64,000 nt of DNA from Pseudomonas sp. QS1027 (GCF_002814235.1 NZ_PHSU01000025.1:1-64000); one strand, 5' to 3'; counted from the first letter of the stretch, positions 1 to 9,451 are shown. Numbers and translations: made by a program. Notes: generated from the letters alone by a model not told the origin.

Positions 1-190
1 GCAGTTTCTGTTCGACGAAGCTGTAGATCTGCGTGTACGGCGGAATCGCCACGTCCGCTTCGGCGAAGCTGATCTTCAGGACGATGAAGAACGGCAGCAT
101 GAAGAACAGGAACAGCCAGAGGAACGGAATCCCGATGACCGCATGGCGGCCACTGGGTGTTATTCGTCGCACCAGGGATTTGAGTTTCAT
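1..190 (-). CDS. spuG: Polyamine ABC transporter permease SpuG/PotH (N-terminal part only)
   Basis: This is the first 63 codons of an inner-membrane permease of a spermidine/putrescine ABC importer; the rest lies beyond the left window edge. The start codon overlaps the stop of the ATPase gene spuF as ATGA, the usual sign of translational coupling. The visible protein has a short basic N-terminus (MKLKSLVRR) followed by one hydrophobic segment rich in Phe, Leu and Ile. That matches the first membrane helix of PotH-type permeases. Family position is inferred mainly from the order binding protein, ATPase, permease. The partner permease SpuH is expected further left. Confidence 0.85.
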   Translation of the reverse strand, partial: MKLKSLVRRITPSGRHAVIGIPFLWLFLFFMLPFFIVLKISFAEADVAIPPYTQIYSFVEQKL

Positions 191-1329
191 GAGCGCAGTA
201 CCACGCCGCTATCGTCTTCCCACCAGACATAGACTTCATCGCCCCAGGTCGGACGCTGGCCCTGGCGCTCGGCGTTGGCGACGAACGACTGCACCAGCTT
301 GCCGCACGGCAGCTCAACGTAGAACACCGAGTGGCCGCCCAGGTAGGCGATGTCGTGGACCTTGCCCCGCGACCAGTTGTACTCGCTGGTCGGTGGCACC
401 GGCGTCACCAGCAGTTTTTCCGGGCGAATGGCGTAGGTGACACGCTTGTCCTGAACCGAAGTGCTGACACCGTGGCCGACGTAGATATCGCGCTCCAGCT
501 CCGGGCTGGAGATCCGCGCGTAACCTTCGGCGTCATCCACTACTTCGCCTTCGAAGATGTTGACGTTGCCGATAAACTCGCAGACCAGGCGGCTGGTCGG
601 GGTCTCGTAGATGTCAATCGGGCTGCCGATCTGGGCGATCCAGCCCAGGTGCATGATGGCGATGCGTTCGGCCATGGTCATGGCCTCTTCCTGGTCGTGG
701 GTCACCATGACGCAGGTCACGCCGACGCGCTCGATGATCTCGACAAGCTCAAGCTGCATTTGCGAGCGCAGCTTCTTGTCCAGAGCACCCATGGGCTCGT
801 CGAGCAACAACAGCTTCGGCCGCTTGGCCAGGGAGCGGGCCAGGGCCACGCGCTGGCGCTGGCCGCCGGAGAGCTGGTGCGGCTTGCGCTTGGCGTACTG
901 GCTCATCTGTACCAGCTTGAGCATCTCGGCCACCCGGGCGTCGATCTCGGCCTTGGGGATCTTGTCCTGTTGCAGGCCGAAAGCGATGTTCTGCGCCACG
1001 GTCATGTGTGGGAACAAGGCGTAGGACTGGAACATCATGTTGATCGGCCGCTCATAGGGCGGCAGGTCGGTGATGTCGACACCGTCGAGGTAAATCCGAC
1101 CCTCGGTCGGGCGCTCGAAGCCGGCCAGCATGCGCAGCAAGGTGGACTTACCCGAACCCGATCCGCCGAGCAGGGCGAAGATCTCGCCCTTCTTGATTTC
1201 CAGGGACACATCGTCCACGGCAATCGTCTCATCGAACTTCTTCGTGACCCTGTCGATTTTGACCAGCACCTGTTTAGGTGTCTGGTCGCCCTCGAGGGCT
1301 TTCTTATAGGCGCCGGAGGCAACTGCCAT
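187..1329 (-). CDS. spuF: Polyamine ABC transporter ATPase SpuF/PotG
   Basis: This cytoplasmic ATPase powers putrescine/spermidine import. Read from the ATG at 1329 it is 380 residues. Walker A GGSGSGKS lies near residues 55-62, the signature LSGGQ near 153-157 and Walker B LLLLDEP near 173-179. A C-terminal extension of about 140 residues is typical of the PotA/PotG (TOBE-containing) family. An upstream in-frame TTG exists, but the ATG has a well-placed GGGAG ribosome site, so I prefer it. The gene follows spuE by about 70 bases and overlaps spuG by four bases, so it belongs to the spu operon. Confidence 0.93.
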   Translation of the reverse strand: MAVASGAYKKALEGDQTPKQVLVKIDRVTKKFDETIAVDDVSLEIKKGEIFALLGGSGSGKSTLLRMLAGFERPTEGRIYLDGVDITDLPPYERPINMMFQSYALFPHMTVAQNIAFGLQQDKIPKAEIDARVAEMLKLVQMSQYAKRKPHQLSGGQRQRVALARSLAKRPKLLLLDEPMGALDKKLRSQMQLELVEIIERVGVTCVMVTHDQEEAMTMAERIAIMHLGWIAQIGSPIDIYETPTSRLVCEFIGNVNIFEGEVVDDAEGYARISSPELERDIYVGHGVSTSVQDKRVTYAIRPEKLLVTPVPPTSEYNWSRGKVHDIAYLGGHSVFYVELPCGKLVQSFVANAERQGQRPTWGDEVYVWWEDDSGVVLRS

Positions 1330-1401
1330 TTGTAAAACTCCCAACAAGATTTAGCCGCCGAGCCTGGGTGACCCGGCTTTGGATGGTTCGACCCACGGGC
1401 A

Positions 1402-2496
1402 TTACTTGCCCGACTTGACCTTGGTCCAGCTGCGGGTCATCAAACGTTGGATCTTCGGGGGTAGCTCAGCATTGACATACAGTTTGTCCACAACTGCCTG
1501 CGGTGGGTAAACCGCTTCATCGGTACGCACGGACTGATCCATCAGAGCGCCAGCCTTTGGGTTCGGGTTGGCATAACCGACATAATCACTGACCTGGGCA
1601 ATCGCTTCAGGTTGCAGCAGATAATTGATAAAGGCGTGGGCCTCCTTGACGTTGCCGGCGTCCTTGGGAATCGCCAGCATGTCGAACCAGAGGTTGCCGC
1701 CTTCCTTGGGAATCACATAGGCGATGTTCACGCCTTTCTTGGCTTCTTCAGCGCGTTTCTTCGCTTGGAAGATATCGCCGGAGAACCCGGCCGCCACGCA
1801 GATTTCGCCGTTGGCCAGGTCGGAAATGTATTTGGACGAGTTGAAATAGGTGACGTAAGGACGAACCTTCAGCAGCTTCTCTTCGGCCAGCTTGTAGTCT
1901 TTTTCATTGGTGCTGTTGGGGCTCAGTCCCATGTAGTTGAGCACCGCCGGCAGCATTTCATCAGCGGAGTCGAGGAACGCCACGCCGCAGCTGGAGAGTT
2001 TCTTCAGGTTCTCCGGCTCGAACAGCACCGCCCAGGAGTCGATCTTGTCGACGCCCAACGCTGCCTTGACCTTCTCGACGTTGTAACCGATACCGTTGGT
2101 GCCCCACAGATAAGGCACGGCGTACTGGTTGCCCGGGTCGTTCTTTTCCAGACGCTTCATCAACGCCGGGTCGAGGTTCACGTAGTTCGGCAACTGCGCC
2201 TTGTCGAGCTTCTGGAACGCGCCCGCCTTGATCTGCTTGCCGAGGAAATGGTTGGACGGCACGACCACGTCGTAGCCGGTGTGCCCGGCCAGCAACTTGC
2301 CTTCCAGGGTTTCATTGGAATCGAACACGTCATAGACCGGCACAATGCCGGTGGCCTTCTGGAAATCAGCCAGGGTGGTCTGCCCGATATAATCCGACCA
2401 GTTATAAATATGCACGGTCGGCGCCGCTTGCACACTGACCGCCAAGGTCAGGCCTGCGCCCGCCAGCATGGCTTTGCGAAATAAAGAAACAGACAC
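1402..2496 (-). CDS. spuE: Periplasmic polyamine-binding protein SpuE
   Basis: This is a 364-residue extracytoplasmic solute-binding protein of the PotF family. A GTG start at 2496 has a good GAGG ribosome site and gives a normal signal peptide ending near SVQAA. The longer reading frame upstream would add a non-signal-like leader and is rejected. The mature protein opens with the family motif YNWSDYI and contains DVFDSNETLEGKLL. In P. aeruginosa the two binding proteins of this operon differ in ligand, with SpuE favouring spermidine and SpuD putrescine. Assigning that split here rests on gene order and is inference. It is closely related to the upstream gene spuD. Confidence 0.9.
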   Translation of the reverse strand: MSVSLFRKAMLAGAGLTLAVSVQAAPTVHIYNWSDYIGQTTLADFQKATGIVPVYDVFDSNETLEGKLLAGHTGYDVVVPSNHFLGKQIKAGAFQKLDKAQLPNYVNLDPALMKRLEKNDPGNQYAVPYLWGTNGIGYNVEKVKAALGVDKIDSWAVLFEPENLKKLSSCGVAFLDSADEMLPAVLNYMGLSPNSTNEKDYKLAEEKLLKVRPYVTYFNSSKYISDLANGEICVAAGFSGDIFQAKKRAEEAKKGVNIAYVIPKEGGNLWFDMLAIPKDAGNVKEAHAFINYLLQPEAIAQVSDYVGYANPNPKAGALMDQSVRTDEAVYPPQAVVDKLYVNAELPPKIQRLMTRSWTKVKSGK

Positions 2497-2654
2497 GTGG
2501 AGGTCCTCTAAATAGTTGGGCCCGAGTTGCCGTGCTACGAGGCTGTTAAGCCACGAGGCGGATAAATAGCCCATTAACAAAACCGGCGCGCAACTTACCC
2601 TCGATAAACCGATCCAGCAAAGTTTTCCGGTGATTCAATTCACATGACATTCAA

Positions 2655-2692
2655 TCCGCGGGAGCCGCCAAAGGCTGCGCAGCTCCCGGGAG
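2655..2692 (-). terminator. Intra-operon hairpin between spuD and spuE
   Basis: GGGAGC (2660-2665) can pair with GCTCCC (2682-2687) in the gap after spuD. There is no clear U-tract on the minus strand. It may slow exonucleases or partly stop transcription so that the binding protein is made in excess. That role is inference. Confidence 0.3.
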
Positions 2693-2707
2693 TTGTCTCA
2701 AATCGGC

Positions 2708-3817
2708 TTATTTACCCGATTTGATCTTGGTCCAGCTGCGGGTCATTTCGCGCTGGGTTGCCGCTGGCAAATCGGCAATGGCATACAGCTTGGCCTGCAC
2801 ATCCGCTGGCGGATAGATGCCCGGGTCGCTGGTGATGCTCTTATCCACCAACGCGGTCGCCTTCTCGTTACCGTTAGGGAAACGCACGCTGTCGGTGATC
2901 GCCGCCATGACTTCCGGCTTGAGCAGGTAGTTCATGAACTTGTAGGCCGCTTCGGTGTTTTCCGCATCTTTAGGGATCGACACCATGTCGTAGAAGCTGC
3001 CAGCCCCTTCTTTCGGAATGCTGTAGGCGACTTTGACCTTGTCACCGGCTTCGGCGGCGCGGGACTTGGCCTGCTGGACATCACCCGAGTAACCGATGGC
3101 GACGCAGATGTTGCCGTTGGCCAGGTCGGAGATGTACTTGGACGAGTGGAAGTAGGCAATCGACGGACGCAGTTTGAGGAACAGGTCTTCGGCTTTCTTC
3201 AGGTCTTCCTTCTTCTGCGTGTCGGTCGGCAGACCCAGGTAGTGCAGGGCCACCGGCAGCATTTCGGTCGGCGAATCGAGGAAGCTCACGCCGCAGCTCT
3301 TCAGCTTGGCCAGGTTCTCGGGCTTGAGCACCGCGTCCCAGGAATCGATCTTGTCCACGCCCAGCGCGGCCTTGACCTTCTCCGGGTTGTAGCCGATGCC
3401 GATCGAGCCCCACATGTACGGGAAGGCGTGTTTGTTGCCCGGGTCGCTGACCGAGACGGCCTTGAGCAGCGACTGGTTCAGGTTGCCGTAGTTGGACAGT
3501 TTCGACTTGTCCAGTTCCTGGTAGACACCGGCCTTGATCTGCTTGGCCAGGAAGTTGTTGGATGGCACAACGATATCGTAACCGGACTTGCCGGCCAGCA
3601 ACTTGGCTTCCAGGGTTTCGTTACTGTCGAAGACGTCGTAAACCACCTTGATGCCAGACTCTTTTTCAAAGTTGGCAACGGTGTCCGGTGCGATGTAGTC
3701 GGACCAGTTGTAAACGTGCAGCACCTTGTCGTCCGCGTGAGCGGCACCGGCCATCACACCCGCCAACGACAGGGCGAGGAGAGTTTTGCCGGCTACGTTC
3801 TTACCTAATGCCTTCAT
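2708..3817 (-). CDS. spuD: Periplasmic putrescine-binding protein SpuD
   Basis: This 369-residue PotF-family binding protein has a clear signal peptide (basic MKALGKNVAGK, hydrophobic core, AHA cleavage region near residue 28). The mature part starts with VYNWSDYIAPDTV and carries DVFDSNETLEAKLLAGKSGYD, the same signatures as SpuE, so the pair arose by duplication. It delivers polyamine to the SpuF-SpuG-SpuH inner-membrane complex. It lies about 175 bases after the aminotransferase spuC and about 210 bases before spuE. The longer gaps on both sides suggest separate tuning of its expression. Confidence 0.92.
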   Translation of the reverse strand: MKALGKNVAGKTLLALSLAGVMAGAAHADDKVLHVYNWSDYIAPDTVANFEKESGIKVVYDVFDSNETLEAKLLAGKSGYDIVVPSNNFLAKQIKAGVYQELDKSKLSNYGNLNQSLLKAVSVSDPGNKHAFPYMWGSIGIGYNPEKVKAALGVDKIDSWDAVLKPENLAKLKSCGVSFLDSPTEMLPVALHYLGLPTDTQKKEDLKKAEDLFLKLRPSIAYFHSSKYISDLANGNICVAIGYSGDVQQAKSRAAEAGDKVKVAYSIPKEGAGSFYDMVSIPKDAENTEAAYKFMNYLLKPEVMAAITDSVRFPNGNEKATALVDKSITSDPGIYPPADVQAKLYAIADLPAATQREMTRSWTKIKSGK

Positions 3818-3992
3818 GCGTCATGCTCCAATTATTCTTTTTAACCCGCTGTTCGGCGGCCGATTCCAGGGCAACTCGAAACAGTGGGGGTAGTCTGGCA
3901 AGATCCAAGGCAGCCTTTCAAGGAAAGACCACCCTTTCTGATTGCTCTGAGCGAAAGCACCTACACCGTACTTCCGGGTCAGAGCCTAGCAC

Positions 3993-5357
3993 TTAGCCCT
4001 GTAACGCACTCAGGGTCAGATCCAGGCACTTGCGTGCCTTTGCCACCAACTCGTCGATCTCGGTTTTGCTGATCACCAGTGGCGGCGCGATGATCATGGT
4101 GTCGCCGACGGCACGCATGATCAGTCCATTATCGAAGCAGAACTGTCGGCAGATCATGCCGACGCCTTTACCTTCATACCGCGCACGGGTGGCCTTGTCC
4201 TTGACCAGTTCGATGGCGCCCAACAGGCCCACACCGCGAACTTCACCCACCAACGGGTGATCGTTCAGTTCCCGCAGACGTTTCTGCAAATAGGGTGCCG
4301 TTTCGCTCTGGACGCGCTCGATAATTTTTTCTTCGCGCAGGATACGGATGTTTTCCAGGGCTACGGCGGCGGCCACCGGGTGGCCGGAATAGGTGAAACC
4401 GTGGTTGAAATCGCCGCCTTCGTTGAGCACCGCGACCACTTCGTCACGCACGATCAGGCCACCCATGGGGATATAGCCGGAGGTCAGGCCCTTGGCGATG
4501 GTCATCATGTCCGGCTTGAGGCCGTAGAAGTCGCTGCCGAACCACTCACCGGTGCGACCGAAACCACAGATCACCTCGTCGGCGACGAAGAGGATGTCGT
4601 ACTTGGCGAGGATTTCCTTGATCCGCGGCCAGTAGCTGTCCGGCGGCACGATCACCCCGCCCGCGCCCTGGATCGGTTCGGCGATAAAGGCGCCGACATT
4701 ATCAACGCCCAGTTCGAGGATCTTTTCTTCCAGCTGGTTGGCGGCCCAGACCCCGAACTCTTCCGCGCTCATGTCGCCGCCTTCGGCGAACCAGTAAGGC
4801 TGCGGGATATGGACGATGCCCGGGATCGGCAAATCGCCCTGCTCATGCATATAGGTCATGCCACCCAGGCTCGCGCCGGCCACGGTGGAACCGTGATAGC
4901 CGTTCTTGCGGCTGATGATGACTTTCTTGTTCGGCTGGCCCTTGATCGCCCAATAGTGGCGGACCATACGCAGCATGGTGTCGTTGCCTTCGGAGCCGGA
5001 ACCGGTGAAGAACACGTGGTTCATGCCTTCAGGCGCGATCTCGGAGATGGCCTTGGCCAGTTCCAGCACCGGCGGGTGGGCGGTCTGGAAGAACAGGTTG
5101 TAATAAGGCAGCTCGCGCATTTGCTTGCTGGCGGCGTCGGCCAGCTCATCGCGACCGTAGCCGATGGCCACGCACCAGAGGCCGGCCATGCCGTCGAGGA
5201 TCTGATGGCCCTCGCTGTCCCAGAGGTAAACGCCCTTGGCGTGGGTGATGATGCGCGGGCCTTTCTCTTTCAGCTGCTTGAAGTCGCTGAAAGGGGCCAG
5301 GTGGTGATCACTGCTGAGGGCTTGCCACTCACGGGTTTGCGGGTTGTTGCTGGTCAT
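3993..5357 (-). CDS. spuC: Polyamine (putrescine):pyruvate aminotransferase SpuC
   Basis: This 454-residue class III, PLP-dependent omega-aminotransferase moves the amino group of putrescine or a related diamine to pyruvate, giving an aminoaldehyde and alanine. The PLP-binding lysine is K289 in TIAKGLTSGYIPMG. The cofactor aspartate is D260 in FVADEVICGFGR, and TGSGSEGNDTM near 119-128 is the phosphate-binding loop. The length is normal for the family. It sits between the glutamylpolyamine synthetase spuB and the binding protein spuD, so uptake and breakdown are linked in one unit. Confidence 0.92.
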   Translation of the reverse strand: MTSNNPQTREWQALSSDHHLAPFSDFKQLKEKGPRIITHAKGVYLWDSEGHQILDGMAGLWCVAIGYGRDELADAASKQMRELPYYNLFFQTAHPPVLELAKAISEIAPEGMNHVFFTGSGSEGNDTMLRMVRHYWAIKGQPNKKVIISRKNGYHGSTVAGASLGGMTYMHEQGDLPIPGIVHIPQPYWFAEGGDMSAEEFGVWAANQLEEKILELGVDNVGAFIAEPIQGAGGVIVPPDSYWPRIKEILAKYDILFVADEVICGFGRTGEWFGSDFYGLKPDMMTIAKGLTSGYIPMGGLIVRDEVVAVLNEGGDFNHGFTYSGHPVAAAVALENIRILREEKIIERVQSETAPYLQKRLRELNDHPLVGEVRGVGLLGAIELVKDKATRARYEGKGVGMICRQFCFDNGLIMRAVGDTMIIAPPLVISKTEIDELVAKARKCLDLTLSALQG

Positions 5358-5412
5358 ACGGATCTCCTAGATTCCAGTAAGGGCGCGGTCTTTATCTACC
5401 GCGCCCGACGCA

Positions 5413-6771
5413 TCAGACGGCGAAGAGCAGGAATTCCCGCTCCCACGAACTGATGACGCGCTTGAAGTTTTCATGCTCGGCCCGCTTGACCGCGACGTAG
5501 CCTGTGATGAATTTCTTGCCCAGGTATTTCTCGATGGTCTTGCTGTTTTCCATCCGCTCCAGGGCGTCTTCGATGGTCAGCGGCAGGCGCAGGTTGCGGC
5601 GTTCATAACCGCGACCGACCACCGGCGCGCTCGGGTTGAGGCCCTCGACCATACCGATGTAGCCACACAGCAGGCTTGCAGCAATCGCCAGGTAAGGGTT
5701 GGCGTCGGCGCCCGGCAGGCGGTTTTCCACACGACGGTTCTGCGGGCCGGCATCCGGGACCCGCAAGCCGACGGTGCGGTTCTCTTCGCCCCATTCGACG
5801 TTCACCGGGGCCGAGGTGTCCGGCAGGAAGCGGCGGAACGAGTTGACGTTTGGCGCGAACAGCGGCAACAGCTCGGGAATCAGCTTCTGCAGGCCGCCGA
5901 TGTGATGCAGGAACAGCTGGCTCATGCTCCCGTCTTCATTGGAGAAGACGTTCTTGCCGGTGGTGATGTCGATGATGCTCTGGTGCAGGTGCATGGCGCT
6001 GCCCGGCTCGCCGGTCATGGGTTTGGCCATGAAGGTCGCCGCCACGTCGTGCTTGAGCGCCGCTTCACGCATGGTGCGCTTGAACACCAGGATCTGGTCC
6101 GCCAGGGACAACGCGTCGCCATGCCGGAAGTTGATTTCCATCTGCGCCGTGCCGTCCTCGTGGATCAGCGTGTCGAGGTCCAGCTCCTGCAGTTCGCACC
6201 AGTCGTAGACGTCTTCGAACAGCGGGTCGAATTCGTTGGCCGCTTCAATGGAGAAAGACTGGCGACCGGTTTCCGGGCGACCGGAACGGCCGACCGGCGG
6301 CTGCAAAGGGTAGTCCGGGTCGTCGCTACGCTTGGTCAGGTAGAACTCCATTTCCGGCGCCACGATCGGCTGCCAGCCCTTTTCGGCATAGAGTGCCAGG
6401 ACCTTCTTGAGCACGTTGCGCGGCGACAGCTCGATGGGGTTGCCCTGCTTGTCGTAGGTGTCGTGGATCACCTGGGCGGTGGGCTCGATGGCCCAGGGCA
6501 CCACATACACCGCATTGCTGTCGGGGCGGCAGATCATGTCGATGTCGGCCGGGTCGAGCAGTTCGTAATAGATGTCGTCTTCGACGTAGTCGCCGGTCAC
6601 CGTCTGCAGCAGCACGCTCTCAGGCAGACGCATGCCTTTTTCGGCGATGAACTTGTTGGTCGGCGAGATCTTGCCCCGGGTGATGCCGGTAAGGTCGGCA
6701 ATCATGCATTCGACTTCTGTGATCTTGTGGTCTTTCAACCAATCGGTGAGCTGGTCGAGGTTGTTACTCAT
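5413..6771 (-). CDS. spuB: Glutamylpolyamine synthetase SpuB (glutamine synthetase family)
   Basis: This 452-residue enzyme of the glutamine synthetase fold ligates glutamate to a polyamine at the cost of ATP, the first step of the gamma-glutamyl route of polyamine use. Family motifs are visible: APEMEFYL (metal site), MAKPMTGEPGSAMHLHQS (the conserved glycine-rich and histidine region), NRTVGLRVPDAG and VENRLPGADANPYLA. It differs from GlnA in lacking the usual adenylylation segment. It is about 40 bases downstream of spuA in the same direction. Its paralogue spuI is transcribed the other way. Confidence 0.9.
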   Translation of the reverse strand: MSNNLDQLTDWLKDHKITEVECMIADLTGITRGKISPTNKFIAEKGMRLPESVLLQTVTGDYVEDDIYYELLDPADIDMICRPDSNAVYVVPWAIEPTAQVIHDTYDKQGNPIELSPRNVLKKVLALYAEKGWQPIVAPEMEFYLTKRSDDPDYPLQPPVGRSGRPETGRQSFSIEAANEFDPLFEDVYDWCELQELDLDTLIHEDGTAQMEINFRHGDALSLADQILVFKRTMREAALKHDVAATFMAKPMTGEPGSAMHLHQSIIDITTGKNVFSNEDGSMSQLFLHHIGGLQKLIPELLPLFAPNVNSFRRFLPDTSAPVNVEWGEENRTVGLRVPDAGPQNRRVENRLPGADANPYLAIAASLLCGYIGMVEGLNPSAPVVGRGYERRNLRLPLTIEDALERMENSKTIEKYLGKKFITGYVAVKRAEHENFKRVISSWEREFLLFAV

Positions 6772-6810
6772 AAGTGCCTCTGGGTTGGGGTTCCTGACGT
6801 CTATTATCGG

Positions 6811-7587
6811 TCAGGCGTTCCTGGACGTATCGTCTTGGCGCTGTAAAACCCGCTTTCGACAGGCATCGCCGAAAGCCTGGAAAATCGCCAGGTAGACCGG
6901 GTTGCTCGTGACCTGCCATTCCGGGTGCCATTGCACCCCTAGAGCAAAAGCCTTGCCTTCGATCACCGAGACCGCCTCGATCAGGCCGTCCGGCGCCGTG
7001 GCTTCGACGCGCAACCCCGGCGCCAGGCGGTCAACGCCCTGGCTGTGAATCGAGTTGACCTGGAATTCCGTCGGCAGCCCGAGACCCGCCAGTACGCCGC
7101 CGGGTTGAACCTGCATGGCATGGGCCGGACCGTACTGTACGTCCAGTGGCTGGGACTCGTCTTCACGATGATCCATGAAGGTTCCAACCTCATGAACCTT
7201 TTGATGCAGGCTGCCACCGAAGGCCACGTTCATTTCCTGGAAGCCCCGGCAGATCCCGAGCACGGGAATGCCCGCAGCGACGGCGGCACGGATCAGCGGG
7301 AGGGTGGTGCGGTCGCGTGCAGAATCATGAGCAGTGCCCGGCGCGCTGGCCGGACCGCCGTACAGATGCGGTTCGACGTTGGACGGAGAGCCGGTAAACA
7401 GGAGTCCATCCAGGCCGTCGAGAATATCGGACGGCTCAAGCAGTTCAGCCAGGGACGGAAGGATCAGCGGCAGCCCTTGGGCGGCGACGGCGACGGCACG
7501 GACGTACTTGTCACCACTGATGTGATAAGCATGCAAACCGATCTGTTTAGAGCATGCGGTGACGCCGATTAACGGCAGGCGAGACAT
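6811..7587 (-). CDS. spuA: Gamma-glutamyl-polyamine hydrolase SpuA (class I glutamine amidotransferase-like, peptidase C26)
   Basis: This 258-residue cytoplasmic hydrolase probably removes the glutamyl group from gamma-glutamylated intermediates, as PuuD does in E. coli. The nucleophile is C113 in GICRGFQEMN, and the His-Glu pair is in GVQWHPEWQ near the C-terminus. I chose the ATG at 7587, which gives MSRLPLIGV and has a GGGGTG ribosome site; an upstream start adds 12 unconserved residues. It is the first gene of the minus-strand spu unit and faces spuI across a 278-base control region. Confidence 0.9.
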   Translation of the reverse strand: MSRLPLIGVTACSKQIGLHAYHISGDKYVRAVAVAAQGLPLILPSLAELLEPSDILDGLDGLLFTGSPSNVEPHLYGGPASAPGTAHDSARDRTTLPLIRAAVAAGIPVLGICRGFQEMNVAFGGSLHQKVHEVGTFMDHREDESQPLDVQYGPAHAMQVQPGGVLAGLGLPTEFQVNSIHSQGVDRLAPGLRVEATAPDGLIEAVSVIEGKAFALGVQWHPEWQVTSNPVYLAIFQAFGDACRKRVLQRQDDTSRNA

Positions 7588-7865
7588 GAAGCACCCCGGT
7601 ATTATTGCTGTTATGGGTTTCAATCGAGCTTAGCCTTGTTCATTTTTTTACACAACACCCCCGTAAAAAATACAACACGGCCCGCTCAAGCCCGCGGTGC
7701 GGGAGAGCCCTCCGCCCAAAAAATTGCCCCAAAAGGCCGCAAAAAAGCCACCTGGGCGCTTTTTCAGGGCAAAAAAGGCCTCGCTTGACTTCGGCATGCC
7801 GTTCGGGTTGACTGAAACCAGAAAAGATCAATGATTGATATTTTTAACAACAAAGGTGTTGCATC
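7588..7865. promoter_or_regulatory. Divergent spuA/spuI control region
   Basis: This AT-rich gap between divergent starts must hold both promoters. ACAACAC occurs at 7652-7658 and again at 7672-7678, exactly 20 bases apart (two helical turns). The complement GTGTTG at 7856-7861 overlaps the spuI ribosome site (AAAGG). Between them are homopolymer A/T blocks. These repeats are candidate operators; the regulator is unknown. Confidence 0.5.
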
Positions 7866-9242
7866 ATGTCGGTACCCCCGCGTGCCGTTCAGCTTAACGA
7901 AGCGAACGCGTTCCTTAAGGATCATCCTGAGGTTCTGTACGTAGACCTTCTAATTGCGGATATGAATGGTGTGGTGCGCGGCAAGCGCATCGAACGCACC
8001 AGCCTCCACAAGGTTTACGAGAAAGGCATCAACCTGCCTGCCTCTCTATTTGCCCTGGATATCAACGGCTCGACGGTGGAAAGCACCGGCCTGGGTCTGG
8101 ACATCGGTGATGCTGACCGAATCTGTTATCCGATCCCCGACACCCTGTGCAATGAACCTTGGCAAAAGCGCCCGACCGCGCAGTTGCTGATGACCATGCA
8201 CGAACTCGAAGGCGAACCTTTCTTCGCCGACCCTCGCGAAGTGCTGCGGCAAGTCGTGAGCAAGTTCGATGAACTCGGCCTGACCATCTGCGCCGCGTTC
8301 GAGCTGGAGTTCTACCTGATCGACCAGGAGAACGTGAACGGTCGCCCACAACCGCCCCGCTCGCCGATCTCCGGCAAACGCCCGCACTCGACACAGGTCT
8401 ACCTGATCGACGACCTCGACGAATACGTCGACTGCCTCCAGGACATCCTGGAAGGTGCGAAAGAGCAAGGCATCCCGGCCGACGCCATCGTCAAGGAAAG
8501 TGCCCCGGCGCAGTTCGAAGTGAACCTGCACCACGTTGCCGACCCGATCAAGGCCTGCGACTACGCGGTACTGCTCAAGCGCCTGATCAAGAACATCGCC
8601 TACGACCATGAGATGGACACCACCTTCATGGCCAAGCCTTACCCGGGCCAGGCGGGCAACGGGCTGCACGTCCATATCTCGATTCTCGACAAGGAAGGCA
8701 AGAACATCTTTGCCAGTGAGGATCCCGAGCAGAACGCCGCGCTGCGTCACGCGATCGGCGGTGTGCTCGAGACCCTACCGGCGCAGATGGCCTTCCTCTG
8801 CCCGAACGTCAACTCCTACCGTCGTTTCGGCGCACAGTTCTACGTGCCGAACTCGCCGTGCTGGGGCCTGGACAACCGCACGGTGGCGATTCGCGTACCG
8901 ACCGGTTCGTCCGACGCCGTACGTATCGAGCACCGGGTCGCCGGTGCCGATGCCAACCCGTATCTGTTGATGGCTTCGGTCCTGGCCGGTATTCACCACG
9001 GCCTGACCAACAAGGTCGAGCCGGGCGCTCCGGTGGAAGGCAACAGCTACGAGCAGAACGAGCAGAGCCTGCCGAACAACCTGCGTGATGCCCTGCGCGA
9101 GTTGGACGACAGCGAGATCATGGCCAAGTACATCGATCCGAAATACATCGATATCTTCGTCGCCTGTAAAGAGAGCGAGCTGGAGGAGTTCGAACACTCC
9201 ATCTCCGACCTCGAGTACAACTGGTACCTGCATACCGTGTAA
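7866..9242 (+). CDS. spuI: Glutamylpolyamine synthetase SpuI (glutamine synthetase family)
   Basis: This 458-residue paralogue of SpuB has the same fold and motifs: CAAFELEFYLID, MAKPYPGQAGNGLHVHIS, NRTVAIRVPTG and IEHRVAGADANPYLL. It makes gamma-glutamyl-polyamines in the cytoplasm. In P. aeruginosa spuI is likewise a single gene divergent from spuA. A strong terminator follows immediately, so it is probably monocistronic. Two synthetases in one locus suggest different polyamine preferences, which cannot be read from sequence. Confidence 0.9.
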   Translation: MSVPPRAVQLNEANAFLKDHPEVLYVDLLIADMNGVVRGKRIERTSLHKVYEKGINLPASLFALDINGSTVESTGLGLDIGDADRICYPIPDTLCNEPWQKRPTAQLLMTMHELEGEPFFADPREVLRQVVSKFDELGLTICAAFELEFYLIDQENVNGRPQPPRSPISGKRPHSTQVYLIDDLDEYVDCLQDILEGAKEQGIPADAIVKESAPAQFEVNLHHVADPIKACDYAVLLKRLIKNIAYDHEMDTTFMAKPYPGQAGNGLHVHISILDKEGKNIFASEDPEQNAALRHAIGGVLETLPAQMAFLCPNVNSYRRFGAQFYVPNSPCWGLDNRTVAIRVPTGSSDAVRIEHRVAGADANPYLLMASVLAGIHHGLTNKVEPGAPVEGNSYEQNEQSLPNNLRDALRELDDSEIMAKYIDPKYIDIFVACKESELEEFEHSISDLEYNWYLHTV

Positions 9243-9264
9243 GCGGTTGCCGTGATAAAAAAGA

Positions 9265-9297
9265 ACGCCGCCGGCCTTGGGCCCGCGGCGTTTTTTG
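9265..9297 (+). terminator. Intrinsic terminator of spuI
   Basis: AACGCCGC (9265-9272) pairs with GCGGCGTT (9286-9293), and a run of six T follows from 9292. An A-run precedes the stem, so it could also work on the other strand. Confidence 0.85.
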
Positions 9298-9314
9298 TGC
9301 CCGCCTGTTGGCGG

Positions 9315-9339
9315 ATCGCCAGCAAGCCGGCTCCTACAG
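9315..9339 (+). repeat. Single REP element (GCCGGCTTGCTGGCGAT class)
   Basis: This is one copy of the short extragenic palindrome ATCGCCAGCAAGCCGGCTCC, also found at 23342, 47251, 47304, 54884 and 54948. It lies between the spuI terminator and the TetR gene. Confidence 0.8.
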
Positions 9340-9451
9340 GGTCGGCGGTGAGCGCAACATTCGGTACGACGCAAACGTTGCCGGCGATGGCGTCCTCACA
9401 GACGCTGTAGAACCTCGCGTACAATCCCCGCAGCCCCTCTCGGAGAACCCC

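Noticed and set aside
2693..3808. Long plus-strand frame opposite spuD, and similar long frames opposite spuC, spuB, tauD-tauC, triC and the TonB receptors
   Set aside because: They are mirror frames of high-GC genes, lack ribosome sites, and have Arg/His/Gly-rich compositions without family motifs.
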